Positions 47,572-56,722 of a stretch of DNA of 64,000 nt are shown here, piece after piece. The stretch covers positions 186,001-250,000 of the forward strand of contig CAWELU010000029.1 in the NCBI GenBank assembly GCA_963809965.1. The letters are read 5' to 3'. The position numbers and the translations under genes are program-made. Under the pieces are notes generated by a model. The model made no database searches. It saw only the letters and a program-made list of their open reading frames with translations, and was not told the origin of the DNA. The number at the start of each line of letters is the position of its first letter. Position 1 is the first letter of the stretch. The stretch comes from CAIWHR01 sp963809965 (GTDB lineage Bacteria > Pseudomonadota > Gammaproteobacteria > Burkholderiales > Casimicrobiaceae).

Positions 47572-47778
47572 GCGTTGGCGCGTCAGGTAGAACACCGTGG
47601 CGCGAACCTGCGAAGACCGAGTCCCGTGTAAATCGCCTGCACGGAACCCATACCGAATCGACCGATGGCGGTTATTGCAGAAGTGGAGTCAGAGCGCCCC
47701 TTCCGAGAGTTGCTGGCGGGGAAGGCGCGGCCTAGACTTCCAGTGGTACGCAGCGATAACGGCCAAGGAGAACCGGTT

Positions 47779-48201
47779 ATGGAAGATATCGTTGAGCATG
47801 TGGATGTGTGGGCGGCGAACATTGAAGACCAACCCGGCGGGCTTGCTGCGGTCTTGGCTGCTTTGCGAGACGTAGGGGCAGACCTGCAATTCATCATTGC
47901 GCGGCGTGCGCCGCAAGAACCCGGCAGGGGTGTGGTATTCGTCACGCCGCTACAGGGAGACCACGAAATCGCTGCCGCCGCAGAAGTCGGTTTCAACGTC
48001 ACCCAAACCCTGCACTCGGTTCGAGTCATGGGACCAGACCGACCGGGTGCTGCTGCTGGATTGACCCAGAAGCTCGCCGACGGCGGTATCAATCTTCGCG
48101 GATTCTCGGCCTCGGTGATCGGCACCCAGTTTGTCGCATATATTGCGGTGGACTCACTGGACGACGCCAATAAGGCGATGGAGATTCTCACGAAATCCTG
48201 A
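47779..48201 (+). CDS. Tandem ACT-domain protein, unknown
   Basis: 140 residues with two ACT-like halves: HVDVWAANIEDQPGGLAAVL at the N-terminus and VRVMGPDRPGAAAGLTQKLA in the C-terminal half. ATG 47779 has AAGGAG 8 bp upstream. ACT domains usually bind amino acids; there is no catalytic domain, so this is probably a stand-alone sensor. It is preceded by the possible structured RNA. Confidence 0.8.
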   Translation: MEDIVEHVDVWAANIEDQPGGLAAVLAALRDVGADLQFIIARRAPQEPGRGVVFVTPLQGDHEIAAAAEVGFNVTQTLHSVRVMGPDRPGAAAGLTQKLADGGINLRGFSASVIGTQFVAYIAVDSLDDANKAMEILTKS

Positions 48202-48447
48202 CGCCATGCTGTTGCAGGTCGATGCCCTACCCTAATCGGGTCGTGCAGATGTGCACGAATGGCGTATCCGGTTGACCCAATGCGGCATTCCTGCGGTGGG
48301 GCCGCAGACAAGAAATACCCGCTTGCCGACGATAATGCGGCGAAACGGGTGAAGCGGTACTTCGAGTAGGAGGGAGAAGCGAAGTACCTGCTTCCGATAC
48401 TAGGTCGGTCAGATTGCAGATTCGTTACACCGCGTATCTACGAACCC

Positions 48448-48840
48448 TTGTACGAACATCGCAGCCATCCGCCACTGACGCACGGGGCGTTCGCCCTGCG
48501 GATGCTCCGGCATTTTTTGCTTGCCGTTGCGTTTGTCGGCGTTTCGCTCGGCGTGGGCATGGCCGGGTACTGGTATTTCGAGCACGACCACATGCACACT
48601 TGGCGCGACGCCTTTCTTAATGCCGCCATGCTGTTGGGCGGCATGGGGCCGATCCACAGCCCCCTCACGGACGGCGGCAAAATCTTTGCCGGGTTGTACG
48701 CGCTGTACGCTGGCCTCGTTTTCTTGGTGGCAGCAGCATTTCTGTTCGCGCCGGTACTCCATCGGTTATTGCATCGTTTTCACTGGGAGCAACCGGCCCA
48801 AAATTCCACACCGCATGGCACAACGCTGCCAGATGCGTGA
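48448..48840 (+). CDS. Small membrane protein, unknown (possible channel-like)
   Basis: 130 residues with two or three hydrophobic helices (HFLLAVAFVGVSLGVGMAGY; a short NAAMLLGGMGPIHSPLTDGG loop; KIFAGLYALYAGLVFLVAAA). The TTG start at 48448 gives MYEHRSHPP, which fits related proteins as I recall them; ATG at 48502 would remove the first 18 residues. The re-entrant GGMGP loop between helices resembles two-helix ion channels but has no clear selectivity filter. Confidence 0.65.
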   Translation: MYEHRSHPPLTHGAFALRMLRHFLLAVAFVGVSLGVGMAGYWYFEHDHMHTWRDAFLNAAMLLGGMGPIHSPLTDGGKIFAGLYALYAGLVFLVAAAFLFAPVLHRLLHRFHWEQPAQNSTPHGTTLPDA

Positions 48841-49054
48841 CTTACCGCCCAGTCTTGGGAGAGGCCCGAGGGACTTCTCCCTGGGGCGTAGCCGAAATGC
48901 TTGACCTCTCCGGTGTCCCAGCTCGCAGTTTTCGGTTCGACTGGCCGGTAGATCTTGGAGGCAGCCGCTCGCTGAGTTCTTCGAGCAAATGGGGATTCGG
49001 TGACAGCGGTCATTGCCTGACCTTGCCGGCGTTGTAAGCAGGACTGCGACCCGC

Positions 49055-49125
49055 CGGCCGCTTTCCAAGATCTTTCAGAGCGCTCTCGACCCTCAGCAGA
49101 AGTAGGCTTGATCGGAAAGCGGCCG
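49055..49125. repeat. Long-loop 12-bp inverted repeat
   Basis: cggccgctttcc at 49055-49066 and its exact reverse complement ggaaagcggccg at 49114-49125, with 47 bases between. It lies in the 400 bp between the membrane-protein gene and the peroxidase remnant, in which I see no gene. It looks like a dispersed intergenic repeat, but no second copy is in the window. Confidence 0.6.
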
Positions 49126-49240
49126 TTCGACTTCGCGATTCCGCCGCGCCGTAGTGGACGAGATGCGCGGCGGCGGTAGTCGCGGCGAACACCGCTAGGC
49201 CGGGAGACCTGCATCGGAAGTGCCTAGCCTTCATGCGGCC

Positions 49241-49910
49241 TCACAAGGACTTCAGGAATTCGACCAGATCGGCTTTCTGTGCGGCGGTGAGATTGAGCCC
49301 GAATAGCTGGTTATAGTGATTGACGACCGCGAGGAGATCGGGCGCGCTGCCGTCATGAAAATACGGCGGGTGTTGCCAGAGGCCTCGTAACGGCGTCGTC
49401 CGGTATTTCCCGGTGGCGGTCCTGTCCGCATACCCTGGATCCATGCCGACCTCCGCCGAATCGTGCAGGAATGGCAGCGTCTGAGTGGATCCGCTCAGGA
49501 CGTCCGTGAAGTGGGGTGGCTGATGGCACGCGGCGCATCCGGCCTCGTCGCGGAACAAACCCTGGCCACGCTTCGCGGCTTTTCGATCAAAACTGCCTGC
49601 CGGAGGCTCGGGGGTGCGCAAACTCAGTTGATAAGCCAATAACGCCGGCAGCTTCGGGGTGACGAGGTCGGGTGTCTGCGCGATGGAGAGCTCGATGCGC
49701 GGATCGCTGAAGTTGCCCTGCCCGCCCATCTGCCCCACCCCCACGTAGCTGTTCCAATACGAGATGGGCCCATCGGCACTGAACGTCTCGAAGCCGACCC
49801 CCTCCAATCCAGTGTCGGCGAAAGGGCCACGATCGCCCCGACGTTCAGATCGGTATTTGCCCATCCGTCCAGCCGCCTACCTTGGCGTCCGCGCCCGGCG
49901 GGACAGGCGC
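49241..49910 (-). pseudogene. Di-heme cytochrome c peroxidase family, C-terminal half only
   Basis: The C-terminal heme domain is intact: GFETFSADGPISYWNSYVGV, QTPDLVTPKLPALLAYQLSL, the heme motif EAGCAACHQPPHF and YFHDGSAPDLLAVVNHYNQL, ending LVEFLKSL. Upstream, after one frameshift near 49815, WANTDLNVGAIVALSP extends the match to about 49880; then a stop closes the frame. The N-terminal high-potential heme domain and a signal peptide are missing, so the protein is truncated to about 200 of the expected 400 or more residues. Confidence 0.7.
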
Positions 49911-50014
49911 TTTATTTGTCCTAGACTCTAAACAACAAGGATGGAATAGCGCCGCCATCCTGAGTGTTCCCGTATGGCGAGTTACGGGCGCTTCTTTCAT
50001 CACAGGAGAGTGTT

Positions 50015-50383
50015 ATGACGAACATGAAAAGGGGAGCCGCCGCGGTTCTGCTGTTGGCGGCAGTGGGCGGGTGGACCGGTGTTGCATGGGCGGACCATTT
50101 CACCGAGGCGTGCGCGGCCGAACTGAACGCGTTGGAGACTACCATCCGGAACGGAGTTTTCCTGGGGAAGAACGCTTCTACTGATCAGAGCAATCTGCTC
50201 GCGAAACTGGAAGCGGCCGCGGCCAAAGTTGGGCTGGAGAAGTACGATGACGCCGTGGACAAGCTGCAGAACATCTCGGACACGGCCACGGCACTCGCCG
50301 ATGCTCCGAAACAGAAGCTTGAGGACGCCAGCGGTATCAATGGAGCCGTCGTGACCGCGATTGGCTGCGTAGGCGGCTTGTAA
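50015..50383 (+). CDS. Small secreted protein, unknown
   Basis: 122 residues. Signal peptide MTNMKRGAAAVLLLAAVGGW to AWA, then a helical mature domain with two Cys (FTEACAAELNAL and AIGCVGGL) and repeated charged-Ala segments (NLLAKLEAAAAKVGLEKYDD). ACAGGAGAG lies just upstream of the ATG. A periplasmic or secreted protein with a possible disulfide; function unknown. Confidence 0.7.
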   Translation: MTNMKRGAAAVLLLAAVGGWTGVAWADHFTEACAAELNALETTIRNGVFLGKNASTDQSNLLAKLEAAAAKVGLEKYDDAVDKLQNISDTATALADAPKQKLEDASGINGAVVTAIGCVGGL

Positions 50384-50509
50384 CCGGCAGTCTCCCGAGC
50401 GTCACCCAGTCGGACATGGCGTCCATCGCCACCGCTACTTCGGCGTGCTGGCGCGAATGGCCGCTCACGGGAAATTTCCGCGGCGACCCCAAACGGCAGG
50501 AGTTGGCCC

Positions 50510-50648
50510 GATAGCCGCGATTGCCCGTGCCAGTCGCAAGCTGCAGACGGAAATCAAGATGTTCCTTGATGCCGGAATCGACGGCTTCTTCACCGACAAC
50601 ACCGATGTTGGCGTGAAGGCGCGCGACGAGTTCGTCATTGCTAACTGA
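50510..50648 (+). pseudogene. Glycerophosphodiester phosphodiesterase C-terminal remnant
   Basis: The frame ends EIKMFLDAGIDGFFTDNTDV and GVKARDEFVIAN. The AGIDGFFTDN motif is the last strand of the GDPD barrel. Nothing of the catalytic N-terminal part is present upstream. Confidence 0.6.
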
Positions 50649-50958
50649 CGGCGTGCCCATCTCGAGTTCCGAGCCGCACGCCGGGCAACGCGCAACGCAT
50701 CGCAGCACGCCGCCCTGGCGAGAGTTAAGGGGATGCAAGCGGCGGTAGCATCCTGCAATTGGGTGATGCGGTTCGAGCCCACTTTCGCCCTCCGGTTCAC
50801 GGTAGGGGATCTAGGCCACACCGCAAGGCTCACGATAACGGGAGCGTTCGTTGACGATGTTCGCGTGGCCCCACACCCGAACCCGTCACACTTGCCTTGC
50901 TGGGATTCGCCTGTCGACCTTTTGCACCGCAAGAATTGACCCAATCAGCGCCAACACA

Positions 50959-50988
50959 GGCCCCGCTCCGGCGGGGCTTGTCGTTTTT
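50959..50988 (+). terminator. Rho-independent terminator-like hairpin
   Basis: gccccgc-tccg-gcggggc (7-bp stem) at 50960-50977 followed by ttgtcgttttt. There is no intact gene on the plus strand just upstream, so it may be left from a lost gene. Confidence 0.6.
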
Positions 50989-51598
50989 GCGGTGGCGATT
51001 AGCGTGTGCAATTCGTGGCCGGCGGTGACGTTGGGCGAGTTGCGAAATGGCCCCTATTCGCTCAGTCGGGTGACTGCTGCGGGAAACCGCGCCGTCGCGC
51101 GTCTTAAGAGTTGCCGGTCGGATGCAATTCCGCTCGTATCACCAGTAGGCGGCTGACGATGACCGCTCTCACCGATTTCTGGTTATCCCGACGAGCCCAG
51201 CGAACGGCTGCAACCAAGGTACACCTGCCAGTCGCCCCGAAAATCCCCAACGGCAGGTGAGGGTCGGTCTGCGACTGTCGCTGAACGTTAAAGGTTGTGC
51301 GATGCCTACCCTCACGCGCAGGTGTGTGCGAGCGTGACAATGCCGCGGGCAGGCAGGCGTCGCGCAACCCCTAATAGTCTCCGCCTACCGCGAGTGTCTC
51401 GACGTGCCCGAATCGGTCATGCAAGTCCGATGCGATTCGACCGATTGGTGCGTCTTGGGTGCGTAACCCCGGACACGGATATCCTGGACCGGCTGCGGTG
51501 GCAACCCATAAAATAGACTCGATTGCGTCCGGTCGCTCTTCTGCAAGAGGGTTCGCGCGCAACGCCAATTCCGGCATCTTCGCGCAAGCCATACGACC
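50989..51598. other. Non-coding stretch upstream of acoX, nothing recognised
   Basis: About 600 bp. I looked for a sigma-54 promoter (TGGCAC-N5-TTGCA), which drives many aco operons, and found none with a good match. The 15-mer cgaacggctgcaacc near 51198 also occurs near 45361. Confidence 0.4.
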
Positions 51599-52654
51599 GT
51601 GGGCCCGTCGCCCGTCACTGTCGGCATCATTGCCAACCCGTCTTCCGGGCGCGACATCCGTCGGCTGGTCAGTCACGCATCGGTTTTCCCGACCGCGGAG
51701 AAGGCCAACATGGTCCAGCGGGTCCTCGCCGCGCTCGGGGCGCTGGGCGTGCCGCGGGCGGTAATGATGCCCGACCTTACCGGCATTTGCGCCAACGTGG
51801 GCCGCGCGCAGGGCCGTCTCCGCGCATCCCCGGGGCTCGCCTGGCCCGAGCTCGAGGTGCTCGCGATGCCGAACGAGGAGACCGTCCGTGACACGCTGGA
51901 AGCAGTGGCACGAATGGCGGACCGCGGGGTCTCGGCTATCGTCGTGCTGGGTGGCGATGGGACGCATCGTGCCGTTGCAGCGAAGTGCGGGACGATTCCG
52001 CTGGCGACGCTCTCGACAGGGACGAACAACGTCTTTCCGGACCTGCGTGAGGCCACCATCACCGGACTTGCAGTTGGCCTGATGGCACTCGGTCGCGTGC
52101 CGCCAGCAATCGCCCTGCGTCGCAACAAACTCATTCGCGTGGCATCTTCGGGCGGCATCCCCGAGGAGATCGCGCTGGTCGACGTCTGTGTCTCGAGTCT
52201 GACGCATATCGGGGCGAGGGCCCTGTGGCAACCGGAGACGCTATCTGAACTCGTGGTCGCATTCGCCGAGCCCGATGCGATCGGCCTGTCGTCGATCGCC
52301 GGGCTGCTGCGGCCGGTGTCGCGGGACGCAGACCATGGTCTATACCTCCGGCTTGCCCCTGCACGTTCAGCCGGGCTGCTCGCCACCTTGGCCGCTCCGA
52401 TCGGGCCCGGCCTGGTGGCCGAAGTCGGGGTCGCGGCCATCGAGACTCTCCCGCCGGGACGGACGATTGCGTTACGGACGTCGATGGGTACCATTGCATT
52501 CGACGGCGAGCGCGAACTCGAGATCTCCACGGGCGACCGTCTCGTCGTAACGCTGACCGCTGCCGGGCCTTACACGATTGACGTGCCGCGCACGCTGTCC
52601 TGGGCGGCCGCGAACGGCGTGCTGAACTCTACCGGCACGCCGGCCCGCCGCTGA
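51599..52654 (+). CDS. acoX: AcoX, ATP-NAD kinase-fold protein of acetoin catabolism
   Basis: 351 residues from a GTG. VGIIANPSSGRDIRRLVSHA starts the NAD-kinase fold; VVLGGDGTHRAVAAKCGTIP is the GGDGT nucleotide motif, and LSTGTNNVFP follows. AcoX is regularly the first gene of acetoin dehydrogenase operons; its reaction is not established. It is followed after 72 bp by acoA behind a strong AGGAGGAGAGG site. Confidence 0.9.
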   Translation: MGPSPVTVGIIANPSSGRDIRRLVSHASVFPTAEKANMVQRVLAALGALGVPRAVMMPDLTGICANVGRAQGRLRASPGLAWPELEVLAMPNEETVRDTLEAVARMADRGVSAIVVLGGDGTHRAVAAKCGTIPLATLSTGTNNVFPDLREATITGLAVGLMALGRVPPAIALRRNKLIRVASSGGIPEEIALVDVCVSSLTHIGARALWQPETLSELVVAFAEPDAIGLSSIAGLLRPVSRDADHGLYLRLAPARSAGLLATLAAPIGPGLVAEVGVAAIETLPPGRTIALRTSMGTIAFDGERELEISTGDRLVVTLTAAGPYTIDVPRTLSWAAANGVLNSTGTPARR

Positions 52655-52726
52655 CTCCCAGCATCGGCAACGTGTGCCTATGGATGCAGTCGCCGTTGTA
52701 GTTTCATCAACCAAGGAGGAGAGGAG

Positions 52727-53701
52727 ATGACCCAGCTTTCGAACCCGCAATTGCTGCAGGCTTATCGCACGATGCGCACGATCCGGGAATTCGAGGAGCG
52801 CGTCCACGCGGAATTCGCCACCGGCGGCATTCCTGGATTCGTCCACTTGTATGCCGGCGAGGAAGCATCGGCGACCGGCTTCTGCATGCACCTGCGCGAC
52901 GACGACTACATCGCCAGCACGCATCGCGGCCATGGCCATTGCATCGCCAAGGGCGTGGACCCGGTCGAGATGATGGCCGAGATCTACGGCAAGGTGACCG
53001 GATCGTGCAAGGGCAAGGGCGGGTCGATGCACATTGCCGACCTGTCGAAGGGGATGATGGGCGCGAACGGCATCGTCGGTGGCGGCGGCCCGCTCATCTG
53101 TGGCGCCGCGCTGGCCGCGAAATACAAGAAGAAGGGTGGCGTCGGCATCTGCTTCTTCGGTGACGGTGCGTCGAACCAGGGCACGATCTTCGAGGCGATG
53201 AATCTGGCCTCCGTCTGGAACTTGCCGGCGATCTTCGTCGCCGAGAACAATGGCTATGCCGAGTCGACGTCGTCCACGTGGTCGGTCGCCTGCGACAACA
53301 TCGCCGACCGCGCCTCGGCCTTCGGCATGCCTGGGGTGATCGTCGACGGCTTCGATTTCTTCGCGATCCACGAAGCCGCGGCGGAGGCCGTGCGTCGCGC
53401 ACGCGAAGGCGGCGGACCCACGCTGGTCGAGGTCAAGTTCATGCGCTATTTCGGCCACTTCGAGGGCGACGCTCAAACATATCGCGGTGCCAACGAGGTC
53501 CAGAAGCTCCGCCAGGAAAAGGATTGCTTGTTGCGCTTCCGCAACCGGGTCACGTCATCCGGCGAAGTTCCGGCAGCCGAACTCGACGCGATCGACAAGG
53601 ACGTGCTCGCGCTGATCGATCGCGCCGTCGCGCAGGCCAAGGCCGATCCGAAGCCCACCGCGGCCGATCTCCTGACCGACGTCTACGCTTCCTACCCCTG
53701 A
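52727..53701 (+). CDS. acoA: Acetoin dehydrogenase E1 component, alpha subunit (TPP)
   Basis: 324 residues. GDGASNQGTIFEAMNLASVW then NLPAIFVAENN is the TPP/Mg site (GDG-x26-NN); YAGEEASATGFCMHLRDDDY and GGSMHIADLSKGMMGANGIV are typical of E1-alpha proteins. With AcoB it cleaves acetoin to acetaldehyde and a hydroxyethyl-TPP that passes to the lipoyl arm of AcoC. Spaced 18 bp before acoB. Confidence 0.93.
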   Translation: MTQLSNPQLLQAYRTMRTIREFEERVHAEFATGGIPGFVHLYAGEEASATGFCMHLRDDDYIASTHRGHGHCIAKGVDPVEMMAEIYGKVTGSCKGKGGSMHIADLSKGMMGANGIVGGGGPLICGAALAAKYKKKGGVGICFFGDGASNQGTIFEAMNLASVWNLPAIFVAENNGYAESTSSTWSVACDNIADRASAFGMPGVIVDGFDFFAIHEAAAEAVRRAREGGGPTLVEVKFMRYFGHFEGDAQTYRGANEVQKLRQEKDCLLRFRNRVTSSGEVPAAELDAIDKDVLALIDRAVAQAKADPKPTAADLLTDVYASYP

Positions 53702-53719
53702 TTACAAGCGAGAACCAAC

Positions 53720-54730
53720 ATGACACGACAAATCAGCTATCAGCAAGCCATCAACGAAGCGCTGCGCCAGGAGATGGAGCGCGACCCGACCGTGCTCGTG
53801 ATGGGTGAAGACAACGCCGGCGGCGAGGGCGCGCCGGGCGAGCGCGATGCGTGGGGCGGCGTCCTCGGCGTCACCAAGGGACTGTACCCGCAGTTTCCGG
53901 ATCGCGTGCTCGACACGCCCATCTCGGAGTCGGGATTCATCGGCGCCGCCATCGGCGCGGCTGCGGCCGGCATGCGTCCCGTTGCCGAGCTGATGTTCAT
54001 CGATTTCATGGGCGTGTGCTTCGACCAGATCTTCAACCAGGCCGCGAAATTCAAGTACATGTTTGGCGGCAAGGCGAAGACACCGGTTGTCATCCGCACA
54101 ATGGTCGGGGCCGGCCTGCGCGCAGCCGGCCAGCACTCGCAGATGCTGGTGAACATCTTCACGCATATTCCGGGGCTCAAGGTCGTGTGCCCTGCCACCC
54201 CATACGACGCCAAGGGCCTGCTGATCCAGTCGATCCGCGACAACGACCCCGTCATCTTCTGCGAGCACAAGATGCTCTACGGCATCCAGGGCGACGTGCC
54301 GGAGGAGAGCTATGCGATTCCGTTCGGTGAAGCCAACGTCGTGCGCGATGGCAAGGACGTCACTATCGTCACGTTTGGCCGCATGGTGCATCTCAGCAAC
54401 CAGGCTGCGGCCGAGCTCGCGAAGGCGGGGATCCAGTGCGAAGTCATCGACCTGCGGACGACCTCGCCGCTCGACGAGGACACCGTGCTCGAGTCGGTCG
54501 GCAAGACCGGGCGGGTCGTCGTCGTGGACGAGTCGAATCCGCGCTGCTCGATCGCAGCGGACATCTCGTCACTCATTGCGCAGAAGGCCTTCAGCGGCCT
54601 AAGGGCGCCCATCGAGATGGTAACGGCGCCGCACACACCGGTTCCGTTTGCGGACAGCCTGGAAGACCTCTACATCCCGAGCCCGGCGAAGATCCAGGCC
54701 GCGGTTCAGAGTGTCGCCAACTACCGCTGA
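53720..54730 (+). CDS. acoB: Acetoin dehydrogenase E1 component, beta subunit
   Basis: 336 residues. ISYQQAINEALRQEMERDPT and VLVMGEDNAGGEGAPGERDA begin the typical E1-beta fold; DTPISESGFIGAAIGAAAAG, MVGAGLRAAGQHSQ and AAGQHSQMLVNIFTHIPGLK follow, with the late EVIDLRTTSPLDEDTVLESV segment. It forms the heterotetramer with AcoA. Followed after 16 bp by acoC. Confidence 0.93.
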   Translation: MTRQISYQQAINEALRQEMERDPTVLVMGEDNAGGEGAPGERDAWGGVLGVTKGLYPQFPDRVLDTPISESGFIGAAIGAAAAGMRPVAELMFIDFMGVCFDQIFNQAAKFKYMFGGKAKTPVVIRTMVGAGLRAAGQHSQMLVNIFTHIPGLKVVCPATPYDAKGLLIQSIRDNDPVIFCEHKMLYGIQGDVPEESYAIPFGEANVVRDGKDVTIVTFGRMVHLSNQAAAELAKAGIQCEVIDLRTTSPLDEDTVLESVGKTGRVVVVDESNPRCSIAADISSLIAQKAFSGLRAPIEMVTAPHTPVPFADSLEDLYIPSPAKIQAAVQSVANYR

Positions 54731-54746
54731 CAATTGGTCCCGGGCC

Positions 54747-55859
54747 ATGAGCGACATTCATGCGGTAACCGTGCCCAAGTGGGGGCTCTCGATGGATAAG
54801 GGCACCGTGACCGTCTGGCACAAGCAGCCAGGCGATCCGGTGCACAAAGGAGAGGACTTGCTCGACGTCGAGTCGGACAAGATCGCCAACGTCATCGAAT
54901 GCCCGGCTGACGGGATACTGCGCCGGCATGTGGCTTCGGTCGGCGACGTGCTCCCGGTCGGCGGCCTGCTCGGGGTGATCGCGGACGCCGCCGTTCCGGA
55001 CGCGAAGATCGACGCGCTGGTGGCCGAGTTCCAGGCGAATTTCAAACCGATCGAAGCGGCCGCGGGTGGCGGGCCGCAGCCGCAGGTAATCCAGGTTGGA
55101 GGCAAACGCCTGCGCTACCTCGCCATGGGGGAAGGCACCGACACGGTGCTTCTGCTCCACGGGTTCGGCGGCGATCTCAACAACTGGCTGTTCAACCAGG
55201 AACCGCTCGCGCAGGGCCGCACGATCTACGCCGTCGATTTGCCAGGGCACGGCGAATCCGACAAGCGGCTCGAAACCGGAAGCCTCGACGAATACGCAGC
55301 ATGCGTGAAGGGCTTCATGGACGCGGTGGAGCTTCATGCTGTACATCTGGTCGGTCATTCGATGGGCGCCGCGGTGGCTCTCCGCATTGCCGTCGATTCG
55401 CCGGGACGCGTGCGTTCGCTCACGCTAGTGTGTCCGGCCGGGCTTGGCGCTGCCATCAATATCGACTACCTGCGCGGATTTGCGGCCGCGAACAGCCGCA
55501 ATCAGTTGAAGCCGTTGCTCGCGCAACTGTTCGCGGACCAAGGGCTGGTCAATCGCCAGCTCATCGACGATGTGCTGAGATACAAACGCCTCGAAGGCGT
55601 GACCGAGGCGCTCGAAAGGACGATCGCAGCGCAGTTCGCAGATGGCCAGCAGAGGACCTTGCTGCGGGATGCTGTCGGCCTGCGTCCTGCACAGGTCATC
55701 TGGGGTACCGAGGATCGGATCATCCCGCCACAACAGGCCCAAGGGCTGCCGGCGACCGTGTCCGTACATCGGATCGCGGGTGCCGGGCACATGGCGCACA
55801 TGGAGGCCGCGCCCGAGGTGAACCGGCTGATCGAGTCGTTTATCGCCAGCGTTGCATGA
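54747..55859 (+). CDS. acoC: Acetoin dehydrogenase E2-like AcoC: lipoyl domain plus alpha/beta hydrolase
   Basis: 370 residues. Residues 1-80 are a biotinyl/lipoyl domain with the swinging-arm Lys in DVESDKIANVIE; after a linker (about residue 100) an alpha/beta hydrolase follows with VLLLHGFGGDLNNWLFNQEP, the nucleophile elbow VGHSMGAA, a WGTEDRIIP Asp and AGHMAHME His. This lipoyl-hydrolase fusion is typical of AcoC rather than of pyruvate dehydrogenase E2. No E3 (lipoamide dehydrogenase) gene is in the window, so E3 must come from elsewhere. Its stop overlaps thiM. Confidence 0.9.
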   Translation: MSDIHAVTVPKWGLSMDKGTVTVWHKQPGDPVHKGEDLLDVESDKIANVIECPADGILRRHVASVGDVLPVGGLLGVIADAAVPDAKIDALVAEFQANFKPIEAAAGGGPQPQVIQVGGKRLRYLAMGEGTDTVLLLHGFGGDLNNWLFNQEPLAQGRTIYAVDLPGHGESDKRLETGSLDEYAACVKGFMDAVELHAVHLVGHSMGAAVALRIAVDSPGRVRSLTLVCPAGLGAAINIDYLRGFAAANSRNQLKPLLAQLFADQGLVNRQLIDDVLRYKRLEGVTEALERTIAAQFADGQQRTLLRDAVGLRPAQVIWGTEDRIIPPQQAQGLPATVSVHRIAGAGHMAHMEAAPEVNRLIESFIASVA

Positions 55860-56722
55860 ATCTGCCATTCGAACACGTGCGCTTACCGGGCGATTCGCAC
55901 TTCGGTGCCACGGCCATTGCGGCGGATCTGCGCGCAGTCCGGGAACGGGCGCCGCTGGTGCACAACGTCACCAATTTCGTCGTGATGCAGCAGACGGCCA
56001 ACGCATTGCTTGCAGTGGGCGCATCGCCGATCATGGCGCATGCCGAGGCGGAGCTCGACGAGTTGCTGGCGCATGCGGGCGCCCTCGTGCTCAACATCGG
56101 CACGCTCGACGCACATTGGATCAGTGCGATGGAACGCGCGTTGGCCGCTGCCCGACGGCGAGCGCTTCCGATCGTGCTCGATCCGGTAGGCGCGGGCGCC
56201 AGTCGGCTGCGGACCGAGACGGCATTGCGAATGCTCGGGCGTGGCGGGGTGGCGATCCTCCGTGCGAATGCGTCGGAGATTCTTGCGCTGGCAGGGGCTG
56301 CCGGCGCGACCAAAGGGGTCGACAGCACGCATTCATCGGACGCGGCGCGCGAAGCAGCGCACGGCCTTGCCGTCCGTTATGGCTGTGCGGTGGTCGTCAG
56401 TGGCGTCATCGATTATTGCCTCGATCGCACGCGCGAGGTGCGCGTGCACAACGGCGTGGCGATGATGGCGCAGATCACCGGGATGGGCTGCACGGCTTCG
56501 GCGCTGTGCGGCGCCTTCTGCGCGGTGCAGCCGGATGCCCTGCGTGCCGCCGTCGCTGCCATGGCAGTGATGGGCATCGCCGGCGAAATGGCCTTGGCGA
56601 ACGCACGAGGTCCCGGCACGATGGCGGCAAGCTTCCTTGACGCACTTCATCAGCTCGACTTCGCCGAGCTCGACCGCCGGTTGCGCGTCGACACACCGAC
56701 GCGTAGCGCAGGGTGGCGATGA
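55856..56722 (+). CDS. thiM: Hydroxyethylthiazole kinase
   Basis: 288 residues. PLVHNVTNFVVMQQTANALL and ASPIMAHAEAELDELL are the ThiM N-terminal motifs; DPVGAGASRLRTETALRML, ILRANASEILALAG and GMGCTASALCGAFCAV (anion hole) follow. It phosphorylates 4-methyl-5-hydroxyethylthiazole for thiamin salvage. Its ATG overlaps the acoC stop, so TPP synthesis is coupled to the TPP-dependent enzyme. Confidence 0.93.
   Translation: MNLPFEHVRLPGDSHFGATAIAADLRAVRERAPLVHNVTNFVVMQQTANALLAVGASPIMAHAEAELDELLAHAGALVLNIGTLDAHWISAMERALAAARRRALPIVLDPVGAGASRLRTETALRMLGRGGVAILRANASEILALAGAAGATKGVDSTHSSDAAREAAHGLAVRYGCAVVVSGVIDYCLDRTREVRVHNGVAMMAQITGMGCTASALCGAFCAVQPDALRAAVAAMAVMGIAGEMALANARGPGTMAASFLDALHQLDFAELDRRLRVDTPTRSAGWR

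Noticed and set aside
48780..49214. 144-codon minus-strand frame after the membrane-protein gene
   Set aside because: No ribosome site or family, and it runs through the long inverted repeat. It looks like an open frame in a repetitive intergenic element.
50765..50790. ggttcgagccc, resembling a tRNA T-arm
   Set aside because: The flanking bases do not pair as a T-stem, and no acceptor or anticodon arm can be folded around it.
51365..51598. Possible sigma-54 promoter for acoX (tggcaaccc near 51499)
   Set aside because: The GC element at -12 and the spacing do not fit the consensus.
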